Part shown: piece after piece, positions 34,454 to 45,415 of the stretch
Position numbering within the stretch: position 1 is the stretch's first letter
Layout: each line of letters starts with the position of its first letter
Source: Petaurus breviceps papuanus
Taxonomy: Eukaryota > Chordata > Mammalia > Diprotodontia > Petauridae
Assembly: GCA_028583685.1 (NCBI GenBank)
Contig: JAMXIF010001164.1
Location: forward strand, 6,982,732-7,046,731
Direction: 5' to 3'
DNA length: 64,000 nucleotides
The notes under the pieces: model-generated
Databases searched by the model: none
What the model saw: only the letters and a program-made list of their open reading frames with translations
Told to the model about the DNA's origin: nothing
Translations under genes and position numbers: made by a program

Positions 34454-35294
34454 ATGGCGGACAAAAAGTCACCCAAGGAAAAGAAGGTCAAAAAGGGAAA
34501 AAAAAGAGAACAAAAAGGAAGATGTAGCTGAAAAGGTCAAAAAGCCTCGAAAGCATTGCAGTCGGAACCCAGTCCTGGCCCGAGGGATTGGTAGATACTC
34601 CAGGTCTGCAATGTATTCCCGGAGAGCCATGTACAAGCGGAAATACGCTGCCCCAAAAACCCGGATTGAAAGGAAGAAGAAAGAAAAAGTGCCTGCTACT
34701 ATCTCAAAGTCTGTTGGTGGCGATAAGAATGGAGGAACTCGAGTGGTAAAGCTTCGCAAAATGCCTAGGTATTACCCTACTGAGGATGTGCCTAGAAAGC
34801 TGCTCAGTCATGGCAAAAAGCCCTTTAGCCAGCATGTGAGGAGACCCAGGGCTAGCATCAAGCCAGGTACAGTTCTGATCATGCTCACTGGCCGCCACAG
34901 GGGCAAGCGAGTGGTTTTCCTGAAGCAGCTGGCTAGTGGCTTGCTACTGGTGACTGGACCTCTGACCATCAACCGTGTTCCTCTGAGAAGGACCCATCAG
35001 AAATTTGTTATTGCTACTTCTACCCGGGTTAACCTTTCAGGAGTGAAAATTCCAAATCATCTTACTGATGCTTACTTCAAGAAGAAGAGGCTCCGTAAAC
35101 CTAGACACCAAGAAGGAGAGATTTTTGACACAGAAAAAGAGAAATACGAGATTACAGAGCAGCGCAAGGCTGATCAGAAAACAGTAGACTCTCAGATCCT
35201 ACCCCGAATCAAGAAAATTCCTCAGCTCCGTGGCTACCTGCGTTCTGTCTTCTCTCTCTCCAATGGAGTTTATCCTCACAAACTGGTGTTTTAA
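34454..35294 (+). pseudogene. RPL6: RPL6 processed retrocopy
   Basis: Intronless copy of ribosomal protein L6 (eL6), a large-subunit protein. From its ATG it reads [17 protein letters not shown], then goes out of frame at an 8-A run (34498-34505) and meets a stop 26 codons in. From about 34503 the normal frame resumes and stays open to the stop at 35292-35294. The longest Met-started part is 227 codons (34611-35294). Conserved L6 blocks are intact: [78 protein letters not shown] and the end YPHKLVF. One extra base in the A-run is the only break I see; a polymorphism or sequencing error there is possible. The lack of introns, the A-tail and the target-site duplications show retroposition. Probably a pseudogene. 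Confidence 0.95.
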
Positions 35295-35318
35295 ATGCCT
35301 TGCTTGCACAGAACACTT

Positions 35319-35349
35319 ATTAAAATATTTGCAATAGCTAAAAAAAAAA
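35319..35349 (+). terminator. RPL6 retrocopy poly(A) signal and A-tail
   Basis: ATTAAA at 35319-35324 is followed 16 bases later by a 9-A tail (35341-35349). The second target-site duplication (35348-35364) overlaps the tail's end. Confidence 0.85.
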
Positions 35350-35385
35350 TTAATGGGTCCTGCTTTTATTTATTATATTCATTGA

Positions 35386-35710
35386 ATGAGAGGAGGAGAA
35401 GGAGGAGGAGGAGGAGGAGGAGGAGGAGGGGNNNNNNNNNNNNNNNNNNNNNNNNNNNNNNNNNNNNNNNNNNNNNNNNNNNNNNNNNNNNNNNNNNNNN
35501 NNNNNNNNNNNNNNNNNNNNNNNNNNNNNNNAGGAGAAGAAGAAGAAGAAGAAGAAGAAGAAGAAGAAGAAGAAGAAGAAGAAGAAGAAGAAGAAGAAGA
35601 AGAAGAAGAAGAAGAGGAGGAGGAGGAGGAGGAGGAGGAGGAGAAGAAGAAGAAGAAGAAGAAGAAGAAGAAGAAGAAGAAGAAAAGAAGAAGAAGAAAA
35701 GAAGAAGAAG

Positions 35711-35742
<32 letters not shown>

Positions 35743-35743
35743 G
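35386..35743 (+). repeat. GGA/GAA purine tract with assembly gap
   Basis: A nearly pure purine strand: GGA units at 35392-35431, then 100 Ns (35432-35531), GAA units to about 35612, GGA units to about 35643, then GAA and GAAAA variants to 35740. The 100-N block is a conventional gap of unknown size, so the true tract may be longer. The two long poly-Arg/poly-Glu frames across it are artefacts. Confidence 0.95.
35432..35531. other. assembly gap, 100 N
   Basis: Exactly 100 unknown bases inside the purine tract. The assembly could not close this repeat. Confidence 0.99.
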
Positions 35744-37039
35744 TTGAATTTTTACCTCATGGGAAAAGTCTCCAATGATATTAAAATGTTATTAAAATTC
35801 AAATGTTTAGAGTTTAAGTCAGAAGGCCAAATAGACAATGGACAAGGATAGTGTTCCTGGTCTTCTCAATGGATTGAGAAGTTTTCAATGAACAATTTGG
35901 GGCTGTGTATGTGAAGAAACTAATTGATATCCTGAAGCTAAAACTCAAAGAGAACATGTTTAGAGCAATTAACATCCCTGCAGTAGCCATTTTAATGAAC
36001 ACAGTTGGAATAATATAATGAACAAGAAGCAATTCAGAAAGTATACAAAAAAGAACTCATGAATATAACAAAATGTAGAGCCCAACCATAGCCCAGAATA
36101 TCTGTAGAAGAATGAATACTTCTTATGTAACAAAAGAGGAAAAGGTCTGATAGATGCTCTCAGACTACATGATAAACAGTCTAAAAAGAACAGAAATGTT
36201 TTATGCTATAGACAGATGCCATATCACGAGCAATAATAAAAACAAATCAAATATAGCACTGTATTTATCATATGTAATTATCATTGGTTTGCCACCAGAA
36301 AGAAATGGAGAGGCTCACAATAATGAAATATGATTAGGGTCTTGCTATCCTTACTACCAGAAACTATAGAAAGTTCATTCTTAAGAAACCCAGACTTTAA
36401 AACTGTTCAAAATCTTCTACATTTTGGAAACTGTGCAAAAATAATGCTGCAGGCTGCAAAATTTTAGCACCTACCAAATAGCTAGGGATTCAGCTGTGAT
36501 CAAGCAGTCAGAATTCTACACCAGAAACTTGTTATTTTTTAAAATAATAAACTAACAGACAATTCTCCATATTATAAAAGCAAACAATATAAATTCCCAA
36601 AATCTTCTTAGTAATTCAACAAATAAACTGTACTGTAATTGCTGTATTATTATCACTAAAACAATCACCCACAACTACCAGACATGTTTTTAATAGATGG
36701 CATTCTTCTGAATATTCACAACATCCAAACTAAGGGGAGCTAAAAGTTCTTGAAATTGAGACCTAGTGAAACAAATAAAAACCACAGGAGAACAGGCAAT
36801 GTCTGTCATCCCTATTGTCCTGTTTACTCATGAAACTGTCTAGAGGATGCTTTCATTGCATCAACCAGAATATAAGTATGCATACCAATACTTTTATTCC
36901 ATTACCTGTACAAAAAGTTTTTATGCACCTATGTAATAATTCATTGAACATTAAACATAAAGGAATGGCAGGATAGTGACTGTCCCAGGATCATTTCTAT
37001 ATGAACTTGAACATAAAAATGGGAACAATATAATTAGAG
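35744..37039. other. intergenic, unassigned
   Basis: No repeat that I can name and no supported exon. About 35815-36480 may be a worn mobile-element coding remnant, but I could not place its family. Confidence 0.35.
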
Positions 37040-37165
37040 CACCTGACTTTTACATAGAGCATTAAGGTTTGCAAAGACATTTCATATATTAACTCATTTA
37101 ATATTCCAACAACCCTATATGAGGTACTCATATAACCATAAAGAAACTGAGACTCAAAGAGGTTA
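37040..37165 (-). repeat. MIR-type SINE, antisense
   Basis: 'ggtttgcaaagacatttcat', 'caacaaccctatatgaggta' and 'aactgagactcaaagaggtt' follow antisense MIR. Confidence 0.7.
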
Positions 37166-37587
37166 AGCCAATCAATAAGCATTTATTAAATGCCTATGTG
37201 CCAGGCACTATGCTAAATGTTAGAGATACCAAAAAAAAAAAGGGCGAAAGACAGTTTCTTGAATAAAGAAACTTACATTCTATTGGGGGAGACAACAAGC
37301 AAACAGATACATGCAAAGAAATTCTAAAAAGGAAATAATTAGGATAGAAAAGGCACTAGAATATAGTGGGGTTAGGCAACGATTTCTGTAGAAAGTGAGA
37401 TTTGAGCTGGAACTTGAGAGAAAACAGGAAAACCAGGAGGCAGAGATGAGGAGAGAAAATGCCCAGAGCCAAGAAAAGAAGTGTCTTGTTTCTGAATGGA
37501 AAAGAGGCCAGTGTCACTTTCCTTAACAAGAAAGTATCTGAAGCCAGACTTGAACAAAGGTCCTTCTAATTTCCAAGTCTAACAGTC
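37166..37587 (-). repeat. L2 LINE, antisense
   Basis: 'caatcaataagcatttatta', 'tatgtgccaggcactatgct', 'gacaacaagcaaacagatac', 'gtagaaagtgagatttgagc' and 'ccagagccaagaaaagaagt' run in antisense L2 order. Confidence 0.85.
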
Positions 37588-37737
37588 TCTTTTTTTTTTT
37601 TGGGGGGGGGGGGAGGCAATCAGGGTTAAGTGACTTACCCAGGGTCACACAGCTACTAAGTGTCTGGAGCCATATTTGTACTTAGGTCCTCTTGACCAGG
37701 GCCACCTCTCTATCCACTGTGCCACCTAGGTGTCCCA
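37588..37737 (-). repeat. tRNA-derived SINE, antisense
   Basis: A T-run and G-run, then 'caatcagggttaagtgactt', 'cagggtcacacagctactaa' and 'ctatccactgtgccacctag'. WSINE1/MAR1-head type. Confidence 0.8.
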
Positions 37738-37789
37738 CCAACTCCTGCAGTCTTGAAACTCCATGCTCCGTAATTCTGGATAAGCTTCT

Positions 37790-38095
37790 CAACGATAACA
37801 GTATATATGTGGCACTTTGAATTTTTCAAAGTGCTTTAAAGATATTTTATCATTTTTATGTGGCACTTTAAAGTTTGCAAAGTGCTTTATAAATATTTTC
37901 TTATTTAGTCCTCACAACCCTGGGAAATAGATGCTATTTCAATTTCAAACATGGAGAAACTGAGGCTGATGGAGGTTAAGAGATGTGCCCAGGGTCACAT
38001 AGCTCCTGAGTGTCTAAGGTCAGATTTGGATTTACATTTTATTAACTCCAAGTCCAGCCTTCTCTCCACTGGGCCATCTTGCTGCCTCTAATTAT
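37790..38095 (-). repeat. MIR with internal tandem duplication
   Basis: Antisense MIR ('ctcacaaccctgggaaatag', 'cccagggtcacatagctcct'). Its 3'-end block 'gtggcacttt...aaagtgctttaaagatattt' occurs twice with a 51-bp period (37809 and 37860), as an imperfect tandem duplication. Confidence 0.75.
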
Positions 38096-38525
38096 CTCAG
38101 CAGTCTTGGGCCTAGAATTAGATAGGGACCAAGGCAGGTCTGTGAGGGGAGAGGAGGGAGAAGATTCCAAGCACTTGGGCATAAGCAACAGCTGGCTTCC
38201 AGGCAGAAGACAGAAGAAACAGGAACTCTGATGACATCCCCCTGCCTCATGGGGGAAGGGGCCACGAATGAGTGTATATTATTATATGTTGTAAATAAAT
38301 AATGGCTACAAAAATTGGAATCTAAGAAACTAAGTCCACAACAAAGTGGAAGTTGAGGCTAAAAGATACAGATTGGATTGGGCCCTGGCCTCGTCTACTA
38401 ATACAGCCCTACAAATGAATCAAGACAGCAGAGGCTAGGGGGAAAAGGAGAATTGTTAGGAAGAGGCCCAGAGTGTTTTAGCACAATAACTGATACATAG
38501 TATGCACTTAATAAATGCTTATTGA
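38096..38525. other. intergenic ending in an L2 3' terminus
   Basis: Mostly unassigned. At about 38475-38525 'gatacatagtatgcacttaa' and 'taaatgcttattga' are a plus-strand L2/MIR 3' terminus, which formed the target for the L1 that follows. Confidence 0.5.
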
Positions 38526-41321
38526 GGGGCAGAGTCAATGGTGGAGAAAATCCAGGAAGTTGCCTGATCTCCCCAGTTTCCCTCAGAAACACATTAAATC
38601 AAGTCTCTAGACAGATTCTGGAGTGACAGAACCTACAAAGAGATGGAGTGAAACAATTTTCCAGCTTGAGATAACTTAGAAGGCCATCAGGAAAGGTGGC
38701 CCAGCAGAGGTAATGTCTGGACAAGCCGTGGGAGGTTCTTACTTATAGCATAGATCAGCAACCAAGTCCTCTCAGTCCTGGCCCAGAAGACCAGTGGCTT
38801 AGCAGGCCACCTGTGAGGCCTCCAATCCCACCACTGAAGGCAAACTGCCAGCCCTAGAACCCCTGGCACAACAGGGATATAACTAGGCTAGACCAACCCC
38901 GTGCAATGGGCAAACTGCCAGCACATGAACCCCCAGTGTAGAAAGCCAGTGACCAGGCCCTTGCCCCCCCAGCACAAGAATATTGGGACAGTGCCCCCTG
39001 TACCCTAGGAGTAGAGCTCAATTTTAAAAGTCATGAAATGGGTTTTTTTTAGAAAAGAGCAAAAACAAAAAAACAGAAAAGAACCCTGGCCATAGAAAGC
39101 TACTCTGGCAACAGAGAAAGTCAAAACACAAATTCAGAAGAGGGCAACAATGTCAAAATGCTTACCTGTGAAGCCTCAAGGGGGAATATGAATTAGTCTC
39201 AAGCCCAAAAGTCCTTCTTAGAAGGACTCAAAAAGGATTTTTTAAATCAAATAAGAGAAGTAGAAGAAAATTTGAGAAAAGAGAGTGAACAACTTGGAAA
39301 AGAAAGGACAAAGATTCCTTGGGAAACAATTTTTTTTTAAATGCAATTGTCCAAATAAAAAAAACCCACTGAAGAAAACAACTTAAAAAATAGAATTGGC
39401 CAAATGGAAAAGGAAGTACAAAAGTTCAATGAAGAAAGTAATTCATTAGAAATTAGATTTGGGCAAGTGGAAGCTAATGACTCTATGAGATACCAAGAAT
39501 CAGTCAAACAAAATCAAAAGAATGAAAAAATAGAAGAAAAAGTAATACCTCATTGGCAAAACAACTTACCTGGAAGATAGATACAGGAGAGATCATTTAA
39601 GAATTATTGGGCTACCTGAAAGCCATGATCAAAAAAGAGCCTGGAGAACATCTTTCAAGAAATTATCAAGGAAAACTGCCCTGAGTTCCTAGAATCAGAG
39701 GATAAAATAGTCATTGAAAGAATCCACCAATTGCCTCCTCAAAGAGATCCCAAAATGAAAGCTCCAAGGAATATTGTAGCCAAATTCCAGAACCATCAGG
39801 TCAAGGGGAAAATGCTTCAAGCAGCCAGAAAGAAACAATTCAAATATCAAGGAACCACAGTCAGCATTACACAGGACTTAGCTACTTCTACATTAAAGGA
39901 TCAGAGGGCTTGACATAAGATATTCCAGAAGGCAAAAGAGCTTGGATTACAACCAAGAATCAACTACTCAGGAAAACTGAGCATATACTTTCAGTCAGAA
40001 AGATGGACATTAAATGAAATAGGGGACTTTTGAACTTTCCTGATGAAAAGAGCAGAACTGTACAGAAAATTGGATCTTCAAACAAAAGACTCAAGAAAAG
40101 CACAAAAAGGTAAACAGTAAAGAAAAAAAAGCCAAGTTATTCAATGAGGTTAAAATGTTTACTTCCCTACATGGGAAGATGACACTTGTAATATTTGAAA
40201 GCTGCATTTCTATTAGGACATTTAGAAGTATAAATAAACAGAGGGTATGGGTGTACATTGACTTTGATATGAAAATTAAAAAATTAAGGGGTAAAAAAAG
40301 AATTGTCCTGGAAGAAGAGGAAGAGGGGAGGAAGAATGGGGTAAATTATATCACACAATGAGGCACAAAAGACGTATTACAATAGAGGGAAAAGGGGGAG
40401 GGGTGGGGAGCATTGTTTGAACCTTACTCTCAATGGAGTTGGCTCAAAGAGGGAATAACATACTCAGCTGGATATAGAAATTTATCTTACTATGTAGGGA
40501 AGTAGGAGTGGATGGGAAAAGAAATACATTATGCTTCAGCTGAAATTAAAAAAACAAACAAACAAACAGGGATAGCAGTCATGATCTCAGACAAAGTAAA
40601 AGCAAAAAGCAAAAATATATCTAATTAAAAGAGATAAGATTTATATCCCAAAGAGATTTTTTAAAGGAAAAAGAACCAATTTGTATATGTGTGTGTATAC
40701 AACATAGTTCTTTTTTGAAGTGGCAAAGTATTGGAAATTGATGCTCATCAATTGGGGAATTGCTGAACAAGTTGTGGTATATTATTGTAATGGAATATTT
40801 TTGCTATAATAAATGATGAGCAGGGGGATTTCAGAAACATCTGAAAAGACGTATATGAACTGATGCTGAATGAAGTGAGCAGAACCAGGAGAACATTGTA
40901 CACAGTAACAGCAACATTGTGTGATGATCAACTATGGTAGACTTAATTCTTCTCAACAATATAACGATACAAGATAATTCCAGAAGACTCATGATGACAA
41001 ATGCTATCTATATCCAGCAAAAGAACTACAGTGTCTTAATGCAGATTAAAGCATACTATTCTCACTTTTTTGGTTTTTTTCTAGTGTTTTTTTTCCTTTT
41101 GTTCTGATTCTTCTTTCACAACATGACCAATGCCAAAATGTGTTTTGCATGATTGTATATATATAACCTATATCAGATTGCTTGCTCTCTTGGGGAGGGG
41201 AGGAGGGGCAAAGTGAGGGAGGGAGAAAAAATGGAATTCAAAATCTTACAAAAATGAATGTTGAAAATTATCTTTACATGTCATTGGAAAAAATAAAATA
41301 TTATTAAGTGGCAAAAAAAAA
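38526..41321 (+). repeat. L1 LINE with 5' UTR, ORF1 remnant and most of ORF2 missing
   Basis: 5' UTR from about 38526 ('ggggcagagtcaatggtgga', 'gaaacaattttccagcttga'). Worn ORF1 at about 39130-40035 includes a coiled-coil-like Lys/Glu-rich stretch. It also includes the C-terminal part at 39731-39913 (PRNIVAKFQNHQVKGKMLQA...), which matches the RNA-binding half of L1 ORF1p. A short endonuclease piece of ORF2 lies at about 40560-40640 (GIAVMISDKVKAK, compare GVAILVSDK in human L1). The sequence then jumps to the ORF2 C-terminus ('caattggggaattgctgaac') and 3' UTR, ending in an A-tail at about 41313-41321. About 2.8 kb remains where 6 kb or more is expected. The flanks 'aaatgcttattga' and 'aaaaatttattga' may be a worn target-site duplication (10 of 13). 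Dead. Confidence 0.85.
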
Positions 41322-41329
41322 TTTATTGA

Positions 41330-41869
41330 ATGAATGAATTAGAACTAGAATACTGAGCTGGGAGATGTTCCTTGAAGAATAGTAGAGTCAGATTACCACT
41401 AGTCTAAGCATGACAGTGGGAATAGGGAAGAAGAGGATGCCCTCTGTCCTCACCTTTACCCTGCCCATAAAGGAGACAGCAATTGATCTCATTGTTGCCT
41501 ATAACAGTGAGAACAGCTGAATTTAAAACAAGAACATAACAACTAGACAGTGGCTGAAAAAAAATCATTTTATATCAACTCCACTGAAGAAAAAAAGGAA
41601 CAGAGTGATACAAGAGGGAGACAACTTTCAGAAGTCAGATTTCCCAAATCTCCAGTAACAGGGGAAGTAGGTGTGGGTCAGTGGGGCAGATAAGCTGAAA
41701 CCCAAAGGATAATTTCAATTCCATTCACTGACCACACCCTCAAATTTATTCTCTACATTCTTACAAATGACTGTTATAAATATGCCCATCTCTCCTCATG
41801 CTTACAAATGCCCTTCCCCACACACACACCTGCAACATTTATAGGAGATAACCTGACCTCCTACATAAA
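41330..41869. other. intergenic, unassigned
   Basis: No gene and no repeat that I can name. Confidence 0.4.
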
Positions 41870-43965
41870 TGAAATTAAGGCCTTACAAAATAAAGCCTCT
41901 CAAATCCCCTCATTCATTCTGTAAAAAATGATTAGCATCATTACCTTTTCTTTTCTTCCTTTTCTAGAATCATAAAAGAGTTATCCCTGTTCTTCACTTT
42001 GGCTAATCACTCTACCTACATCTGTCCTCACCTTTGATCTCAATCCTTGCTGTCTTCCCTAGGATCTTGCTGCAGAAAACATCCCCATATCTGTCTCATG
42101 TGTGTTTGACCTTTTTCCCTGTGGTTGTCATGTAGTTATCTAAATTGCCTAAAAAAAATGAAGGTCACTCCAATCCTTGAAAGAAAATGAAAAACCTTAT
42201 TTGACCCTTCAACTCCTTTCAACATTTTTTTTCTCTCTAGTCCCATTTATTATCAATCAATCAATAGCTATCTATTAAATTCCTACTAAGTATCAAACAT
42301 TATTTTCAACTCTGAAGATACAGTGACAATGAATGAAACAATCTCTATTCACAGGTTTATATTTTAATGGTAGAGACTACAAGAATGTGTATTAATATAC
42401 AGAATAAATATAAAGACAATAAAACAAAGTAATTAAATGCCAGATAATATAAGGAAATGGTACTTGCATTGGAAGGTGGTGCTGCAGCTGCATCTAAGGA
42501 AAGGAGGGAGCCTTCGAAGCAGAAATGAGGAGGGAAGGCATACCTGGAATGGTGGATGGTCGGTGCAAAGACTCAGAGATGAGAGATGGAATAATGTGTT
42601 TAATTTATTGTTCCTCTCCATTAGACTGGGTGTCCCTTGAGAGCAGGGTTTAACTTTTACCTTTCTGTGTATCCTCAGTGCTTAGCACAGTGTCTGATAC
42701 ATAGTGGGTGCTTAATAAATGTTTGATGAGTATTTATTAAGGATCCGATAAGGACAGTTTGACTAGCTCATAGAGAGGGAGAGTAATGTGCAATAAACAG
42801 GAAAGAGAGACTGGATCAGGTTTGTGAAGGGCTCTACAAACCAAACAAATAGGTACAAATGTCAAATGTCTTGAAAACCTCATGTTCACAAATATGTCTC
42901 CACTTTCCTAACACCCATTCTCTCCTCCACCTTTTGTTATTTCACCTTTGAGTCACCACAACCCTAATGAAATTGATCTCTCAAAAGTCATGAATGAATT
43001 TTTAACTGTTAAATTCAAAAGCCTAGTTTGGGATTTGTTTGTTTTTTTTTTTTGGGGGGGGGGGCTGTCCTTATCCTCCTTGATTTTTTTCTTATTTTTT
43101 TACTTTTAAATTTAAAACCCTTTTTTTGGTTTTTTTTTTTTTTTTTTTTTGGGGGGGGGGGGTTCCTGTCCTTATCCTCCTTGATTTCTCATTTGACTCT
43201 CTTGAACATAATAACTTCCTTCTCGATAATCTCTCTTTTCTTTTCTTTTCTTTTGTAATTGAAAAGGGGAGAGTATTTTAATAAGCAAGTAATATATTAG
43301 TATGATATTTTTTTAAAGTTTTGATCTCCTTGGACCCTCTGAAAGTCTCAGGATTTTCATGGGGTTTTCCCCTCTGCAATCATTCCTTCTCTGTCTCCTC
43401 TGCTGGATTGTTATCCCCTTCTAAATCCTTTAGGGTGTTAAGGATGTGTGCTAAAGCCAGCTCAAATAGACTCATGAAAGTCAATTTTAAGTGTGAGCAT
43501 TTACATTTCAAAAAGAGCAAGCTAGAAATCAGGGCTTGATTTATTGTTTTGATAACTGTCTAGACTTGAGAAAGTGTTGGAGAAAATATTAATTATGCAG
43601 ATTAAATTTAAAAGTGTCAATGTGTACTTTTTCTTTTACAGAGAGTTAGTTGTTAAATGTTTACCAGCACACCCTGGTGATCTCCCAAAGCTTTCTCTTT
43701 GTCCCTCTCTTTTTATGTTCTCTAACTTGACAGTCTCATTCATGCCCACAGCTTCAACTTCAGGTTTCAGTTCTTGTTTTCTCAGTTCCAGATACATGTT
43801 CATCTCCAACTGTATAAAGAACCTTTCCATTTGGATATCCCATTCAATATGACCCAAATGGAATATCTCATCTTTTGATGACACATCATTCACCCAGTTG
43901 TCTATGTTTGGTACCTTGGTGTTACCTTTGTCTCATTCACAGCCTTTGCCTTTCTCACATCCAAT
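41870..43965. repeat. L2 mosaic
   Basis: Plus-strand L2 ORF2 text at about 41870-42245 ('tgcagaaaacatccccatat', 'gaaggtcactccaatccttg'). An antisense L2 end at about 42250-42600 ('atcaatcaatcaatagctat', 'gaagcagaaatgaggaggga'). A plus-strand L2 3' terminus at 42600-42745 ('cttgagagcagggtttaact', 'gcttaataaatgtttgatga'). Antisense L2 again to about 42865. Then plus-strand L2 ORF2 to about 43965 ('tgatctctcaaaagtcatga', 'ccttatcctccttgatttct', 'catgcccacagcttcaactt'). At least three insertions seem layered. The 85-92-codon frames here are L2 remnants, not host exons. Confidence 0.75.
43035..43187. repeat. about 101-bp tandem duplication with T and G runs
   Basis: A T-run, a G-run and then 'ctgtccttatcctccttg' occur twice, at 43065 and 43166. 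The text before each copy is also related ('gttaaattcaaaagcct' and 'tttaaatttaaaaccct'). Local duplication inside an L2. Confidence 0.75.
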
Positions 43966-44384
43966 CATAACTTTTGGGTCTCCCCCTACAATATTTTTTG
44001 CATACCCTCCCTCTTCTCGGTTTCCACAGCCACCACTCCAGAGCTGACACCTTTCAATACTACCCACCTATCCTATTACAAGAGCAAGGAAGCCAACAAG
44101 TAAGAGTGAAAGGAGAGGCACTAATTAAAGCCAGTTTCAGTTTTCTATTGTGTGCTTGGAAGACTGGGATTAACTGAAAGATCATTGCCACATTGGGTCT
44201 GGGTCCTGATCTCTGTCTGAATGTCAGTTTCCATAGTTACTGCTATAGATAGATGGCCCCTTACTCTCAGGTAAATGGGATTAGCAGATTCCAGATACAT
44301 CTATTTATTAAACCTTTCCCCCATAAGTATAGGTCAATACAAGTAGGAAGCAAATACACACCAAGAACCACAGAAGAGCAGAAT
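43966..44384. other. intergenic, unassigned
   Basis: No gene and no clear repeat. Confidence 0.35.
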
Positions 44385-45060
44385 CCTTGAATCTCAGAGT
44401 TATAGGGAACTTTCAAGTCAATACTTATATCTGTAAAAGAGCTTCCGCTATGACATCTCAAATAAGTGGTCATCCAGGCACAACTTGAAGACTTCCAGTG
44501 AAGTCATAGACTGCCTCTCAAGGAGGTTCATTCCCCTTTAGAAGAGCTGGAATTACTCAAAATGTTTCTTTCTTTTATCAAACATAGATCTATCTATGCA
44601 TCTTCTTTCCTTCCTACCCACCTCCACCTGCTCCTGGTCCTAGTTCTATCCCCTGGGACTAAGCAGAACAAGTTCCTTCCCAACCCAAGATCTTCTCTTC
44701 TCCAGCCTAAACATTCCAAGTTCTTTCAACTGATCTTTATTGGGAATGGTTGCACACCCTTTTCACCATCCTGGTCACCCTCATGGACACATTGAATTTA
44801 TCTCCTACCCTGCCTACAGTGTGATGCCCTGCCAAATGCAATTCTTCAGATGGGGTGTGATGGGGTCAGAGTGTGGTGGGACTCTACAACCTCCTTTTCC
44901 CTAGGCACTCTGAATTTCTTAAGGCAGCTTAAGATTGCAAGAGCTTTGATTGCCCTTTGACCCTGGTGACTCATATTGAGCTTGCAGTATCCCTGGAGAT
45001 CTTTCTCCAGAAAAGGGGCTCCCCTTTCCCAAAGGGAGGAAATAAAAAGCCTCAAACACA
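44385..45060 (-). repeat. CR1/L3-like LINE 3' part, antisense
   Basis: On the plus strand: 'ccttgaatctcagagttata', 'aagtggtcatccaggcacaa', 'cctggtcctagttctatccc', 'gactaagcagaacaagttcc', 'ctccagcctaaacattccaa', 'caccatcctggtcaccctca', 'gcagcttaagattgcaagag' and 'gactcatattgagcttgcag'. This is the antisense order of a CR1-clade LINE end. The 80-codon minus-strand frame at 44846-45088 lies in it. Confidence 0.8.
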
Positions 45061-45415
45061 CACACATACCCACATATACTTCACCCATACACAGAATACA
45101 CCCAGAGACCCCTAATACTGACTCTGCTGCCCAGACAAATATGAAATCATACTTGACTCCTTTCTCACTCCATCCTCACATCCTCATTATCAAATTCCCT
45201 AAAACCCATAAAAGCCACTGCCAGTTCCCTCTTCCTGCCCCCATGTAAATAACCTTCCTTCTTTCTGTTTTTCTTAAATGCCTTGGTTTACTCTAAGTTC
45301 AGATGTCATCATTTAGCATTTCACACCAGTTGTTCTCAGCAGTTCCAGCACTGTGCCATCATTCCAGGTACACCATGTGCCAACCTCCCCTGAGCTCTGT
45401 TCTGTCCTTGCACCC
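45061..45415. other. intergenic, possible L2 scraps
   Basis: CACA-rich at about 45055-45075. 'tcatacttgactcctttctc' at about 45147 may be L2 ORF2. No gene. Confidence 0.4.

Noticed and set aside
34469-34898. Minus-strand frames of 64-96 codons
   Set aside because: Antisense shadows of the RPL6 retrocopy.
35295-35778. Two long open frames (150 and 130 codons) of poly-Arg, poly-Glu and poly-Lys
   Set aside because: They are translations of the GGA/GAA tract and of the N gap.
35815-36480. Possible worn coding remnant of a mobile element
   Set aside because: No motif or family could be assigned, so it is left as unassigned sequence.
43574-43893. 85- and 92-codon frames on opposite strands
   Set aside because: Both read through an L2 ORF2 remnant.
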